A stretch of DNA of 64,000 nt from Verpa conica (taxonomy: Eukaryota > Ascomycota > Pezizomycetes > Pezizales > Morchellaceae). The notes below the pieces were generated by a model, which saw only the letters and a list, made by a program, of their open reading frames with translations, did no database searches and was not told where the DNA came from. Positions within the stretch are counted from its first letter, which is position 1. Each line of letters starts with the position of its first letter. The stretch lies in NCBI GenBank assembly GCA_033030425.1, contig JAUFSD010000011.1, positions 62,001 through 126,000 of the forward strand. The letters are read 5' to 3'. Shown one piece after another: positions 10,924-22,200 of the stretch. The position numbers and the translations under genes are program-made.

Positions 10924-11120
10924 AATCATGAGATTTTATATAGGATTCTAAGGCCATAGGTTCACGAGATTAGAAAAGACCCTGTCCACTCGTCAAACAC
11001 ATGTACTATGGTCTTCCACATACGTAAAGAGTTCCATTAAAAAGTATATAACATAGACCAGTCTGAAACCCCTAGTCAACACTACCAGGTGGTCATTGCA
11101 GTTTTTTGAGAACTTAAATC
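10924..11120 (-). mobile_element. tRNA-like short repeat, copy 4 (diverged)
   Basis: Recognisable over its length but with many changes: the A box reads TTGACTAGGGG and the B box GTTTGACGA. The 3' tail has the atcctatata / tctcatgatt motif also seen after copies 5 and 6. Probably an old, transcriptionally dead copy. Confidence 0.6.
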
Positions 11121-11629
11121 GTGTCTATATGGTGCACACAGTTATAAAGGCGTACTGCGATTTGGAGCCGATATTCAAACACAAATAATATGGAAGGTCT
11201 CTGAATTTTTATAGTCTAACCAGGGCTATTGTTGTTTTGGAATAAAACCTCACTTTTGAGTGTGAGAAGGGGTCATATGGAACATTCTCTATTATACCCT
11301 ATACATGATTACATATACTTAGGCAGAAATTATAAAAGTATGCATGAGAGGTACTTGTGTTGAAAATATCTGGGTGCTTTGGCGTACTAATAAAAGTACT
11401 TTTAACATAGATATCTGAATATTCTTTTAGAGGATGAAGTAGCCAAAAAAACTTGTATACTTGGGTACTCTTAGTTATAATAGGGGTGTTCTATATACTA
11501 AATTTGCCGCTACACCATTATGGCCGTGCAAACTATATATATAATCATGAGATTGTAGTTAGAGTTATAAGATCATATATAGAATAATGAGATATATAGA
11601 ATCATGAGGTCTTAGATAGGATCACGAGA

Positions 11630-12540
11630 TTAAAAGAGAGAAAAATAAAAAAGAAAGTCTGTCCGCGCGTCGAACGCATGGTCTTCCCCCTACGTAAAGA
11701 ACCTCATTACAAAGTATACAACATAGACAAGTCTTACACCCCTAGGCCACACTACCAGATGATCAATGCAGTACCTTTTAGAACTTAAACAGCATTTATG
11801 TATATAAAAAATCATGGGATCGTATATAGAATAATATCAGCAAGAAAGCAAGGATACAAAATGTCTATGCCTAGCATAGCCGATTGCTTTTGTCTAGCCT
11901 AGATATACCACAATAACTCCCACACTACACCCGATTCACTAGTCCTACGTGGCGAAGAAAACTGGGCGGGAGAAACCTATGCCAGGCGTAGAGAAGCGAG
12001 ATGAGGCAAGATTATGACTTATTCATAAAAGAAGATATCGTTCAATGATAAAATGAACGGCCTATATATAGCAAGTCACTAGCTTAGGGCTATGAATTTA
12101 TACATATCAGTACGTCATCCCGCTGAATCAATGAATAAATTAATAATTTACGTACATGTAGCTCTAAGGCTATGTTACTCCATCAACACACACAATGTAT
12201 AAATCAAAACAAAACAAAACAACAATCAAAAGAAATTTCCCAAACTTCATTCTTATGGCCAGGCCAGCTCTTCTTCCATGTACCTTCCTATTCATCCTTC
12301 TTCTCCTTTCCCCACTAGTGGCCACCTTATATATACTTTTCTCCAAGTGGGTTCGCCCTCGACAAAAACTAATCTCCTATATATGGCTTTTACCTATAGG
12401 TCTCTCCGGATCTTCTTAATTTTCTTCTTGCCCATTTCCGTGGTGTCTATATCCATTTCCCGTTCTTCGGCTATTTTTCCACTATTGCTTTATACATTAT
12501 CCCGCTACCGCAATACGTGCGTCGACAATCTATCATAACA
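11630..12540 (-). mobile_element. Composite repeat: body N plus tRNA-like end, copy 5 (interrupted)
   Basis: tRNA-like part at 11630-11795 (A box 11739-11749, B box 11667-11675) is nearly identical to copies 1 and 8. Body N follows to 12125, is interrupted by about 373 bp, and resumes at 12499-12540 with ccgcaatacgtgcgtc, matching the intact copy near 10368-10420. Confidence 0.6.
12126..12498. mobile_element. Nested insertion inside body N
   Basis: Splits body N of copy 5. The sequence ATCCCGCT is present on both sides (12117-12124 and 12499-12506) but occurs once in the uninterrupted copy near 10373, as expected for a target-site duplication of 8 bp or so. No clear terminal inverted repeat is seen. 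It contains a short open frame with a hydrophobic stretch that I do not accept as a gene. Confidence 0.5.
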
Positions 12541-12597
12541 GACATGGAACATGTTTGGGTGTATATCTATAGACCAGGTGCAACCCCCCCCCCCCCA

Positions 12598-13085
12598 TTA
12601 TAATTGAGATCTTATATAGGATCAAGAGGTCGTATGTAGGTTTACGATACCAGAAGAGAGCCTTTCAGCGCGTCAAACGCATGGACCATGGTCTTTCACG
12701 TACGTAAAGAATCCCATTACAAAGTATATAACAAAGACAAGTCTTACACCTCTAGTCCACACTACTAGATAATGACTATAGTACATTTTGAATCTTAAGC
12801 AGCCTCTGTGTTGGTATCTTTCCTATACCTATGTTTGCTGCGCAACACCATCGGGTCTGGTGTACCTACCCTCCGAGCTTAGGCCGATCCTTTCCTCGGC
12901 ATACCTTTTCTGAGAAGCTTTCAAGAGGATAGGGGGATTAGCACTTAGGTTTCTACGGAGCCACCATACAAAATTCAGACCTTTGGGGTCAGGAACCCCG
13001 AGCCCCCTGAGCCCCCCGAGAGACTTCCGAACACGTTGGAGGTTTTCGGAGATAACTCCGAATAGTCTCAGGAATTTTACTGCTA
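12598..13085 (-). mobile_element. Composite repeat: body M plus tRNA-like end, copy 6 (diverged)
   Basis: tRNA-like part at 12598-12810 with altered boxes (TGGACTAGAGG and GTTTGACGC). Body M follows to 13085, including gtctggtgtac, ggcctaagctcgga and gagttatctccgaaaa on the minus strand. Compare 15340-15760 and 7850-8275. Confidence 0.6.
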
Positions 13086-13868
13086 TAGAACCTAAAGTAT
13101 ATAGGATTTACGATTAACTAATTAATCCACTTATTCGTTTATTCATTTATTCTATGGTATTTAATCTGTATCAAGGATTATAGTTGTACCTTGCTATGCC
13201 GGATCTTCAGTATGCCGGATCCATTTCTGTCCCGGACGAATCTGGCCGCTGCCTCATTTCCTTACCAAAATCAGCTTGTTCTCCTGTATTTTTCAATTAT
13301 TCTGTACCTTATGGGAACCTGAATCACCAAAACCCTGTTCCCATAAAAGTAATATGAGAAAACCTCTATAATACCACTCGCTTGGCGCATATCCTTTTAG
13401 ACTGCCACCCCTATAATACCACACACCAGAGAGAAATGTCAGAGTTCTGCGCTAGTATGAATATTCACCGGAGGGGCCTAATATTTCTTTAAAAAAGCTC
13501 TCAGATAGCTGAGATAGACCTATGTAGGGGGTAATTCTCAATTTTTCGCCCCTAGTTTGAAAGATAGATTTTTTGCACTGGTTTAGGGGGCTCCTACGCC
13601 AAGAGACGCATTCAAACATACTATACGGAGCGGTACGGGTATATACATATACTTATATACTTATCAGCACAATAGCACTTTCATCAACTGGGCGCTCCTA
13701 AAGCTACAAAAGTATCATGAGAGGTTAACCAACCCTATCTAATTTAGATCTCATGAGAGTAATTTTGTACTGGCCTTGGTAATGGTATTCATTGTGGTTC
13801 TGTATCCGCTTTTCTGATTAATCGACACCAATCTATCAAAGGATGATTTGCATGTACTTAAATGATAA

Positions 13869-13890
13869 ATTCATTCATTCATTCATTCAT
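13869..13890. repeat. ATTC microsatellite
   Basis: Five tandem TCAT/ATTC units. Confidence 0.9.
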
Positions 13891-14114
13891 CAAAGGATGA
13901 TGATGTTGGAGAGTGATCGTCTATGAGGCTCAACTAGCTAGCTGCGCCATAGTGTGGCGCTGTGGAAGCCGCTAAAAAGATATGCGCCACGCAAGTGGAT
14001 TATAACGGTTTGCTCAAATAATATTTTCCGTCCTTACTAGCATCCATTAGGTCTTGATAGTACCTATTAGGGTCTTACTAGTCCCTTTTAGGTATAGATA
14101 GAGTTGACTGCCAG

Positions 14115-14125
14115 AACCCTAACCC
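14115..14125 (-). repeat. Telomere-like 11-mer (AACCCTAACCC)
   Basis: Exact copy on the minus strand, directly followed by a C run. Confidence 0.7.
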
Positions 14126-14264
14126 CCCCCTATCATTGCCACTAGCCTAGGGATTATTTGGTCCCGTAAAATTTACTATCCCATACAAAAACCCCTAAAT
14201 TTCTACCACCCGGCATAGCGAGGTGCGGCTATAGGGGTACATGTATGCACGAGACTACTTCTAT

Positions 14265-14445
14265 GTATATAGAATTATGAGAGAAATCAAAATAGAAAAA
14301 AGAGAGTCTGTCCGCGCGTCGAACACATGGCCTTCCCCCTACGTAAAGAACCTCATTACAAAGTATACAACATAGACAAGTCTTACACCCCTAAACCACG
14401 CTACCAGATGATCAACACAGTTTCTTTCAAAACTTAACCAGCTCC
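14265..14445 (-). mobile_element. tRNA-like short repeat, copy 7
   Basis: Well conserved. The A box reads TGGTTTAGGGG and the sequence before the B box CATGTG, both C-to-T changes against copies 1, 5 and 8. Leader and T-rich tail are present. It lies only about 40 bp from the MITE at 14488-14721. Confidence 0.7.
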
Positions 14446-14487
14446 TGTATATATAGATGGTGACTACCCACTTATATATGTTGGCCT

Positions 14488-14721
14488 TATCCCTTAAATC
14501 GTCACACGCAACCATTCAGGACCGGTCTTTCAATGATATACCCCAACCACAACCCCTCTAGATATTACAGGAATTATACTAGAAAATTTAGACTAAATAT
14601 TCTAAATAGTTATCATTATAAATTCGATGGGTTATATAGCTAGTTTGTGTAGAAAGACTGGAAAATCGGGGGTTGTGGCAAAGACCGGTCCCACTCGGGA
14701 CCATTGATGGCCCAAGGAATA
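14488..14721. mobile_element. MITE, GACCGGTC family, copy 1 (234 bp)
   Basis: Both ends begin TAT(C/T)CCTT and run about 42 nt inward to GGACCGGTCTTT (left) and its inverse AAAGACCGGTCC (right), giving imperfect terminal inverted repeats. The outermost TA at both ends fits a TA target duplication. The whole unit recurs inverted at 57277-57479. No coding capacity. Confidence 0.7.
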
Positions 14722-15339
14722 GTAATCGGGCAAAAAAAAACCAAGATAATAATGTTAATAAATAAACAAAAAATTAGAAAGTCTCTTCCGCTGTGGAGTT
14801 ATCCCCTTATCACTATTCCTCTTCCCCCAATCCTCCCCATCCCTATTCCAGGTCTTCGCTTATTTATTTCACCCCCCCTCCATACATCTTGACGGTTTCT
14901 CCTAGAGATGAGTATATTCTAGAGCTTGGATGGGTCGACTCAGTCTATTCCTTTAATTTTCTTGTCCAGTCCGCGGTTTTTCTTATATAGTCATATCCGG
15001 GCTAATAGGGGAAACTAGACTAGTCTATAATTTGCGGCGTAATTTGTCTAATTGGTAATGAGACTCTTGTACTATAGAATCATGACTCAGGAAACATGAT
15101 GCCTAAAATCACTGTAAAGGCGTCTGGTTACTCTATCTATATATATAATCTACACCACTTAGTTCATAGCCGACCCGGTCCAAGGGTTTTGTGACCCGGC
15201 CCGGCCCGGTACGCCTCAAATGTTTGACTGAGCAGGACCAAATTATCCTCTGGTTTCTCCTGCCTATCTCTTTGCCTCATTCCACTCTCCTAAAGATTTC
15301 GCTGTCTCTTAAAGTGTCTATATTCTATGATGTTAAACT

Positions 15340-15760
15340 ATGAGGAAAAGAAAAAAAGAAAGTCTGTCCGCGCGTCGAACGCATGGTCTTCCCCCTACGT
15401 AAAGAACCTCATTACAAAGTATACAACATAGACAAGTCTTACACCCCTAGGCCACACTACCAGATGATTACTACGGTACCTTTTAGAGTTAGATACCCTT
15501 TGTGCTATATCGTATCTTTCATATCCCCATTTTTGCTGCGCAGCACCGTTGGGTCTGGTGTACTTACAATTCAAACTTTTCTTTTCCCGGCATACTTTGG
15601 CCCAGAAGCGTTCAGGGGGGATTTGCACTTAGGTTTCTACACAAATCCTAAGTAACCAGAATGACTTTATATACTTATAATAATTCATTCATTAAAGTGC
15701 CCAGAAGGCCCGCGCCAGCTGTAAAATCCCCGACATAGTTCAAAAATTCTCGAAAGGTAA
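15340..15760 (-). mobile_element. Composite repeat: body M plus tRNA-like end, copy 8
   Basis: The tRNA-like part (15340-15490) is identical to copy 5 over most of the core. Body M extends to about 15760 and shares ccaaagtatgcc, atggggatatg and tttttgaactatgtcgggg with the plus-strand composite at 7850-8275. Confidence 0.65.
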
Positions 15761-16327
15761 GTTGTCAGAGTATACTAGGTACCTTCTATAGAATCATAAA
15801 TCGGTCAAAAGTATGTTTACCACCGGTAGTAAGTTAAAGGAAAAAAACATTCTATTTTCACTCAATCCAGTACCCTGCACTTGAGCCAAAACTAATTTAC
15901 TGAGACAGATGCTTAGATATTAGTGATAGTGGCTTATCTACCTGGTGGCCTATTCACTCTCCTACCCAATTAATTAACTAATGCTAATTAGAAGGGGTTG
16001 ACCTAAGTACAGGGTGCTGGAATCAGTGAAAATAGCACGTACAAATGCTGGAATCTAGCGGTTATTAGATCACGTTGTCAGATCTAGATATGATTAGGCG
16101 CTTCTATTGCTTTTTCTTTGTTCTTGGTAGTCTTTGTCATCATTTCTTTTAGAGTCTCTTATATAGGCTTGTGTAGACAGTTTTTAGACATCAATCAGCT
16201 AGATAGAGAATCAGCCTACCTACAGACCTCACAGCAGTTTTTTACTCTAATATACCACCGGTAGTAAACAAAATTTTGACGTTTTTACGCTTCCATATAC
16301 CTATAGTTGTATAGAGTCATCATCCAA

Positions 16328-16440
16328 ACTCAACTATCTTCGGGGGTTGGGGACTCCGAGCCCCCTAAGAGACCTCCGAATACGTCGGAGATTTTCGGAG
16401 ATAGCTCGGAAACGCTCCGGGACTCCTACCCCACAATCTA
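16328..16440 (-). repeat. Partial copy of body M (GC-rich end)
   Basis: On the minus strand it contains gagctatctccgaaaatctc and gggggctcggag, matching the distal end of body M near 13000-13085. No tRNA-like unit is directly attached. Confidence 0.5.
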
Positions 16441-16515
16441 CAGTGCGTGATACTAATGATTTATTAATTCTACGGTACGTGATTCATATAAAGGAGTAGA
16501 GGCCATATACAAGAC

Positions 16516-16700
16516 CGCTTCTGTATACATAGGATTATGAGAGAAAAATAAAAAAGAGAGTCTGTCCGCGCGTCGAACACATGGCCTTCCCCCTACGTAA
16601 AGAACCTCATTACAAAGTATACAACATAGACAAGTCTTACACCCCTAGACCACGCTGCCAGATAATCACCACAGTATCTTTCGGAAGTTGAACAGCTTTT
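16516..16700 (-). mobile_element. tRNA-like short repeat, copy 9
   Basis: Conserved core with A box TGGTCTAGGGG and the same CATGTG variant as copies 3 and 7. It is joined head-to-tail with copy 10, so the two form a short tandem of about 170-bp units. Confidence 0.7.
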
Positions 16701-16702
16701 AG

Positions 16703-16830
16703 GCATATAGAATTATAATAGAGAAAAGAAAGAAAGTCTATCCACACATCGGGCTCATCGTCTCCCCCCTGCGTAAAGAACCTCATTAAAAAGTAGACAA
16801 CATTGTCAGGCCTTACACTCATAGACAGAA
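16703..16830 (-). mobile_element. tRNA-like short repeat, copy 10 (degenerate)
   Basis: Keeps the middle (ctactttttaatgaggttct) and the T-rich tail but has lost a usable A box and changed the B box to GCCCGATGT. Tandem with copy 9. Confidence 0.55.
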
Positions 16831-17362
16831 ATATCCATATTCCTCAGAAGAGTTAAATCCAAAAACGTAGCATTAACTCCTCTAGCTTCTATAGATAATC
16901 TTTTTTATTATAGCTGAATAGATATACAATGAAATCTAGAATTTACAGATTTTATCAAAGTTAATTCTATCAAATAACAATAAAATAGATATTATACCTT
17001 TTTAATAGTATGTATGAACTCCAGGAAGCGTTTTACAGGGAGCCAAGAGTTCTATAAGAAACCTATGGCACTACGTAATCTCGACTATAATCAACTTGAA
17101 AAAATCACTGAGATATGGTAATTCGACGCCTTTGTTACGTATAGAAGAAACCTGAAATGATTTTATTATACGGTAGATGGATAGATAGCATCGCATGAAG
17201 AGAACTTATGTTTACGGCATAAGCCGGCTATGTTGGGGGCTCTGAGAATTTTTTGAGCACGGTTATACCTAGTGGAGCTTTCTGTAAACTAAATGTACAT
17301 TTACACAACTTGAATAATCAATCACTTCAACTAAAATCACTTCAACTAAAATCACTTCAGCA
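16831..17362. other. Intergenic, leader of the small gene
   Basis: AT-rich. Just before the ATG at 17363 there are three near-perfect tandem copies of a 15-bp unit (AATCACTTCAACTAA) at about 17318-17360. Confidence 0.5.
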
Positions 17363-17677
17363 ATGTCTCAACGTATTCACGCAACGCGGGTCCCCTGCAC
17401 TGAAAACTTCGCGATTTACCTTATGATTAAGGCCAACCTTTCAGATAGCGAGTGGGACAACTACCTCTCAACCGTGAAAGAATGTATGGAGTTTCCTGAG
17501 AATCTCATTCTTCTTCACACCACGAGGGGATTCAATCGGTCTTGGTATAGGGCTTTCGAATATATCTACCGAGAGACCTCGGAACTTCTTGCGGGTGCCG
17601 GATCCGACTGGTGTGGATTAGATCAAGCTTTCAAGTTAATTCACCCCTCTATCAAATCATCATTTATAAGGTACTAA
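17363..17677 (+). CDS. Small uncharacterised protein, probably frameshifted
   Basis: ATG at 17363 opens a 104-residue frame with a balanced, coding-like composition. It includes a helical SDSEWDNYLSTVKECMEF segment, a HTTRGFNRSWYRAFEYIY segment and three Trp. I do not recognise the family. After FIR the frame ends at TAC-TAA, but one base over (frame of 17694) the DNA stays open to a stop at 17772-17774. That stretch encodes a Pro/Gln-rich tail including QIPYGNCGPPSWGPPQQTPQ. Such a tail in the adjacent frame suggests a one-base insertion near 17665-17670, or an assembly error. A normal-length intron cannot bridge the gap. If translation stops at 17677 the protein is simply shorter. Confidence 0.45.
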   Translation: MSQRIHATRVPCTENFAIYLMIKANLSDSEWDNYLSTVKECMEFPENLILLHTTRGFNRSWYRAFEYIYRETSELLAGAGSDWCGLDQAFKLIHPSIKSSFIRY

Positions 17678-19213
17678 CCTAGAACCGGTTGAGCAGTATT
17701 CGCAGATTCCTTATGGAAACTGTGGTCCACCTAGCTGGGGTCCACCACAACAAACTCCGCAAAGCTGCCTATAGACAGAAGAAAAAAGCTGCTCGCCGTA
17801 GCGCGATGATGGCCGCGAATTCTGGGAGAAGTGATAGCCCAAAGGTAGTCCCCAAGGACAGTGAGGGTTCTGGTTCTGGAGCATGTGCGAAAGGTGAAGA
17901 AGGTGAAGAATGACCAATCGAAAGTAGTCTGTATCGGACGACTTGATCTAGAGAGACGGTACGCGTAGAACCAAAAATTAAATTCTCAGTCCGATTACTT
18001 TAGCTTTATGTCTCCATTAAAAATAGCATGTGCTTTCAATTCTATCCCTATCCTAAAGTCCTATAATGTAGCCTAAGCCAGCACTACCGACGTCTTTTAT
18101 AAACGGCTCATTTTTAACGAGGAACTAATTCATATTTGGCTATGGAAATCATAATTCTATCAAGCTAAGAAATTAAATCATCAGTTGGCACCTTAGAACT
18201 ATTTAAATACACCATCTTGGGACTTTTTCTAAACTCCTAGGCAATAGTGGTTTAATAATAGTCAAATAGTGTAGTGAACCATAATTTTAGAGTGTTAGTA
18301 TTTCATATCCCGCATAGGTCAACCCTCATAATCTCTATGCCTGTTTTAAAGGTAGTAAAGTTTGGGCTTAATATTTCCTCAATCGTATAGAAATGCATCA
18401 ATCTCATATTCCTATAAGAGACCCGGTAAACCCCGGAGCCGACTTGAAATTACAGGTTCATCCGGAGTTCTAGGATCAGAATTATAGTCCCCAAAGGATG
18501 ATCTATTGATTGATGTAGATACAGAGAGAGAAAGGAGAAAGAGGAGAGAAGAAAAGGAAACAAATAGAACCCTAACCCTTATTCGGGCATCTAATCTAAT
18601 CATCCATCAGTCACATGACGATTGACCTAAAGCACAGCCCAGTTCTTCCCGGTTAATGCCTTAAACCTCTTACAGTATATTACTCTCGATATAAAATTGA
18701 CATAGAGACCCTAAGACGAAGCAAGCGATTAAGGAAATCCTAACCCAACCGAAAAAGGGTTGGTATCACCATACATATAAGTACCAAAGAGCCTCCTGTA
18801 GGACAACAGTATAGTAATCAGTCTTGTTTGCAGGCCCAGCCATCCATCCAGGCGAATAAAGCCTGTTACCAAAAAAATGAGCCTCCTGGTAATTATGCTT
18901 GCATAACCGGGGATTATTCCCGCCAATCAACACTGATCCTAGCTGTGCCATGACAGAAGGTCCTGTTTAAGGCATCCGCAAACTTGAGCCTATCACAGCC
19001 CCACGATTCCTGCCCGATTCTATAAGCGAGTCCTTTTCAACAGGATAACTAAGCCTGAAGACATCACACCGGCCTCCTATAAATCATATCATTATACACA
19101 GCTGCTACCCTAGGTGCCCTACGCGTTGTTCTCCAAGAAATTGTGAAAGAATCTAAGCGGGATTGAGCCCAAACCCACTCGACCCAGCGCTAATAGTGTA
19201 TCTCGACCCTCCG
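17678..19213. other. Intergenic
   Basis: Holds the out-of-frame tail of the small gene (to 17774) and a telomere-like 11-mer at 18568-18578. No other supported gene. A 63-codon minus-strand frame at 18412-18603 has a hydrophobic start, but the 11-mer lies inside it and there is no other support. Confidence 0.5.
18568..18578 (-). repeat. Telomere-like 11-mer (AACCCTAACCC)
   Basis: Exact copy on the minus strand in non-coding DNA. Confidence 0.7.
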
Positions 19214-22200
19214 ATGTCGTTTATTGGTGCAGAGAGAGGGGCAGCCGGGTTTAGGGCCCAGAATCGACTATTACTAGCCCTCATAGCTGTCCTCTCGCAC
19301 CTACCAGCTGTTCTGGCCGCGAGTGGCGAAGACTTCTCGAATAATCTCTTCAGCGACTTGGGTTAGTTTGATCCCGGGCGGCTCTGCATCCTTGGATTCG
19401 CGCTAATGATTACCCGCAGCACCCCTATTGGCTTTGTTTGGAGAACAAGTTGCAAAACAGTTTCTTAGTCATAGCACAAGCTGGTTGGACTGCTTGATCT
19501 TTGCATGTAATCCCATTAGCATCATCACCGGTGCTATCTCAGCGATAAGGGTTGGGGGGAGCCGATCAATGAAATCAATTATCGGGAGGGCGGGGGAGGG
19601 GGAGGCCTCTGCGGAGCTTGAACTCATGAGGTAAGTCGTCCCAGAGCCTAACTATCAGGAGCACACATTGCTGATGGAGAGCGACAACCTTCCTTTTTCA
19701 TAGTTCAACGTCTTCGGATGTCTGCGAGCTATGGAATGGTGTTGGGATAGTAAGGGTTGTAGGGTCACCTGCTATTGTGGAATTGATATATCGCAGAGAG
19801 ACCAATGACCCTGCTACTTGGAGGCCATCCCATCTCTATGATAATAGCGTTTGTGCCGAGGTTTATACACTAGAGGACGCAAAGAAAACAGGCCTATTCA
19901 CTCTGAAAGGCCACAACTCCAACACAACTAGCCGTCATGATTCCAACATAACTAGCCAATTCTCAATCCTCGGAAACTCGGCCAACCAACCATTGATGGA
20001 ACATATCGAGGACCAGGATAATTCGCCTCCAAACATCTTTCGGAACGTTGCTGCACAACCTTCGAGTGGGTTTGAAACAATAACCGTTGCAATCATCGGT
20101 GTTATTTTGCAGGTGGGAGTTCTGGTATATGATGCAGCGATAACATATCACCCACGTTGGAGAATGGATAAAAACGGGGCTCCTGTTGATGTATATGCAT
20201 TTCCACTTACATGTACTGGAACCCTTGCGACTGTGACTGGGATGTTCATATGTGCGTGGGTTATCGAGACTAGGACTGTTGAAGAACGGTGGGAAGTAAG
20301 CCGTGATAATAAGAAGGACCCTCTTCAAATCGTATGGCTACAGAGGGGTCAACTGGTTGGTGATCAGGCCTTTGGATCTTTCGCAATCTACGCCCCGCGC
20401 AACCAGAAAATGATTACAACGTCTAGAAAGTCTCGGGAGGGGTTGGTCAAACTACAGTTTTGGAGCCTTTGGGGGTCTATAACATCAGTGATTGGTGAGT
20501 GAGCGAGACTAGAATAGCTTTTGAAAGCTTGGTACTAATTTCCGGCGTAGGTTTTATCCTCCAATTCGTCGGGTAAGCTTTCCCAACCAATCTACTTTTT
20601 TTTTGATACAATAGCTGATCTCTCATAGTCTTCGGAACATGCACTGGTCTGCATCTATCGCTCAGCTAGTCGCCACAGGCACCATGACCGCCTTACGGCT
20701 TGTAATTCGCAGGCATCTGTCTACGCTGCCAGACTACCAGGCTTTACCAGAAGGGTTCGAACTCGACTTTATGACAAAATCAATAACTGATTGCAAAAGA
20801 TGGCGAGTCCTCACAAAGGTCAGCCCAACCCGTGGAGATCAAACCGTTGTCTCGGAAGCCTCGGATTTCGCCTCTCGTGTTTTTTATACCCGGGTGAGGT
20901 TGTCTGCATTGACTTTATGGCGGACTGAGACCTCGGATATCGCAAGCCAGGTTACGCAGTGTTTACAAGCAATTCTGAATCATCTTTTTGATGCCAGTAG
21001 TGGTCTCACGATTTCTAAAACCGCCTCACGGGCTCCTAGTTTTGTCTGGACGGTGCCTATCGGAATATGTCGCGATCGCGATGAAGAATATACGAAGCTG
21101 AGCCTTACACTACATAGAAGGTCTACTGAGGGCAAGTGGACACCATGGGAAGTAGAAAGGGAAGAGCTGGAGGCTGTGATCTCACTGTGGATGTCTCACT
21201 TCGAGAAACACGATTCCAGATCCGTACTCTGGGTTCTTGGCCCACACAATATCTTTAGTAATAGCGTATACGACTGGTGGATATATCGAGGAACCCCTTG
21301 TGTTCGCATCTGCAATCTAACTGATATCTGTGGAGCGAACCAAGTGGACAGCAGTCGAATCTTGAATCTCTCTCCCGGACCTATCCCAGCCTCTGCCTCC
21401 ATTGAAAATCGGGTGATGCCCATAGATGAACAGCTCTTAGGAACTGTAACCAAGGTCCATTTACCACAAATGTGTGCACAATACCTTGTGGGGCTTTTTC
21501 TAGTTCATGCCTTAAAAGTTGTTAAGGACCTAGATGGCAAAGTTGATGTTTTGCCTGGCGTCGGGGGAAGCTCGTATACGCTTCTCAACGAAAACGTAAG
21601 CAGGATTGCAGAGATAGTGCAGCGCTATGGATTTGCAACAGTCGAAGACTCTTATAGACTAGTCGTACCCCCACTCTCTCAATACCTCAAATTGAAGGAC
21701 CCATTTGACGATCCAAAAGTCCTACAAAAAATCCTATTGACTTATAAAGATCAATCTACGCCCATACAAGACTCACACTCTACCGACTACTCAAGGCTTA
21801 CCCGTTTTTGCACAGCAAAGGCAAAGTTACTCGCCGAGAAAGACCGCTGGGGGGCTGCAAGAGATGCATTTGGGCTATTTCTCAGTGTTTCCCGGGAGGT
21901 ATTGGGGGCTCAGCACGCTTGCACGATTGAGGCAAGGAACGCTACGAAAGAATTTGCTAAAAAATTTGTTGATGACAACTTTGATAATTCGAAAGCTGGA
22001 ACTCCCAAAAGCCCTACTATTGATGATGGTGCATTTCTTCTTCATACCGCGGCAGCAAATAACGACCTGAAATTAGTCTATAAACTACTCGAAGATGGGC
22101 TTGGGGTGAACGCTTGGAACGCCGAGAGTCTAACACCTCTTAATTTATCGATAGAGCACGGCCACCCAAACATCGCTCGACTCCTCATTTTCTACGGCGC

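Noticed and set aside
12195..12419. Small membrane protein frame with an ATG
   Set aside because: Lies wholly inside the nested insertion, overlaps another open frame, and has no family or promoter support.
18412..18603. Short minus-strand frame with a signal-like N-terminus
   Set aside because: 63 codons, encodes the telomere-like motif, and has no other support.
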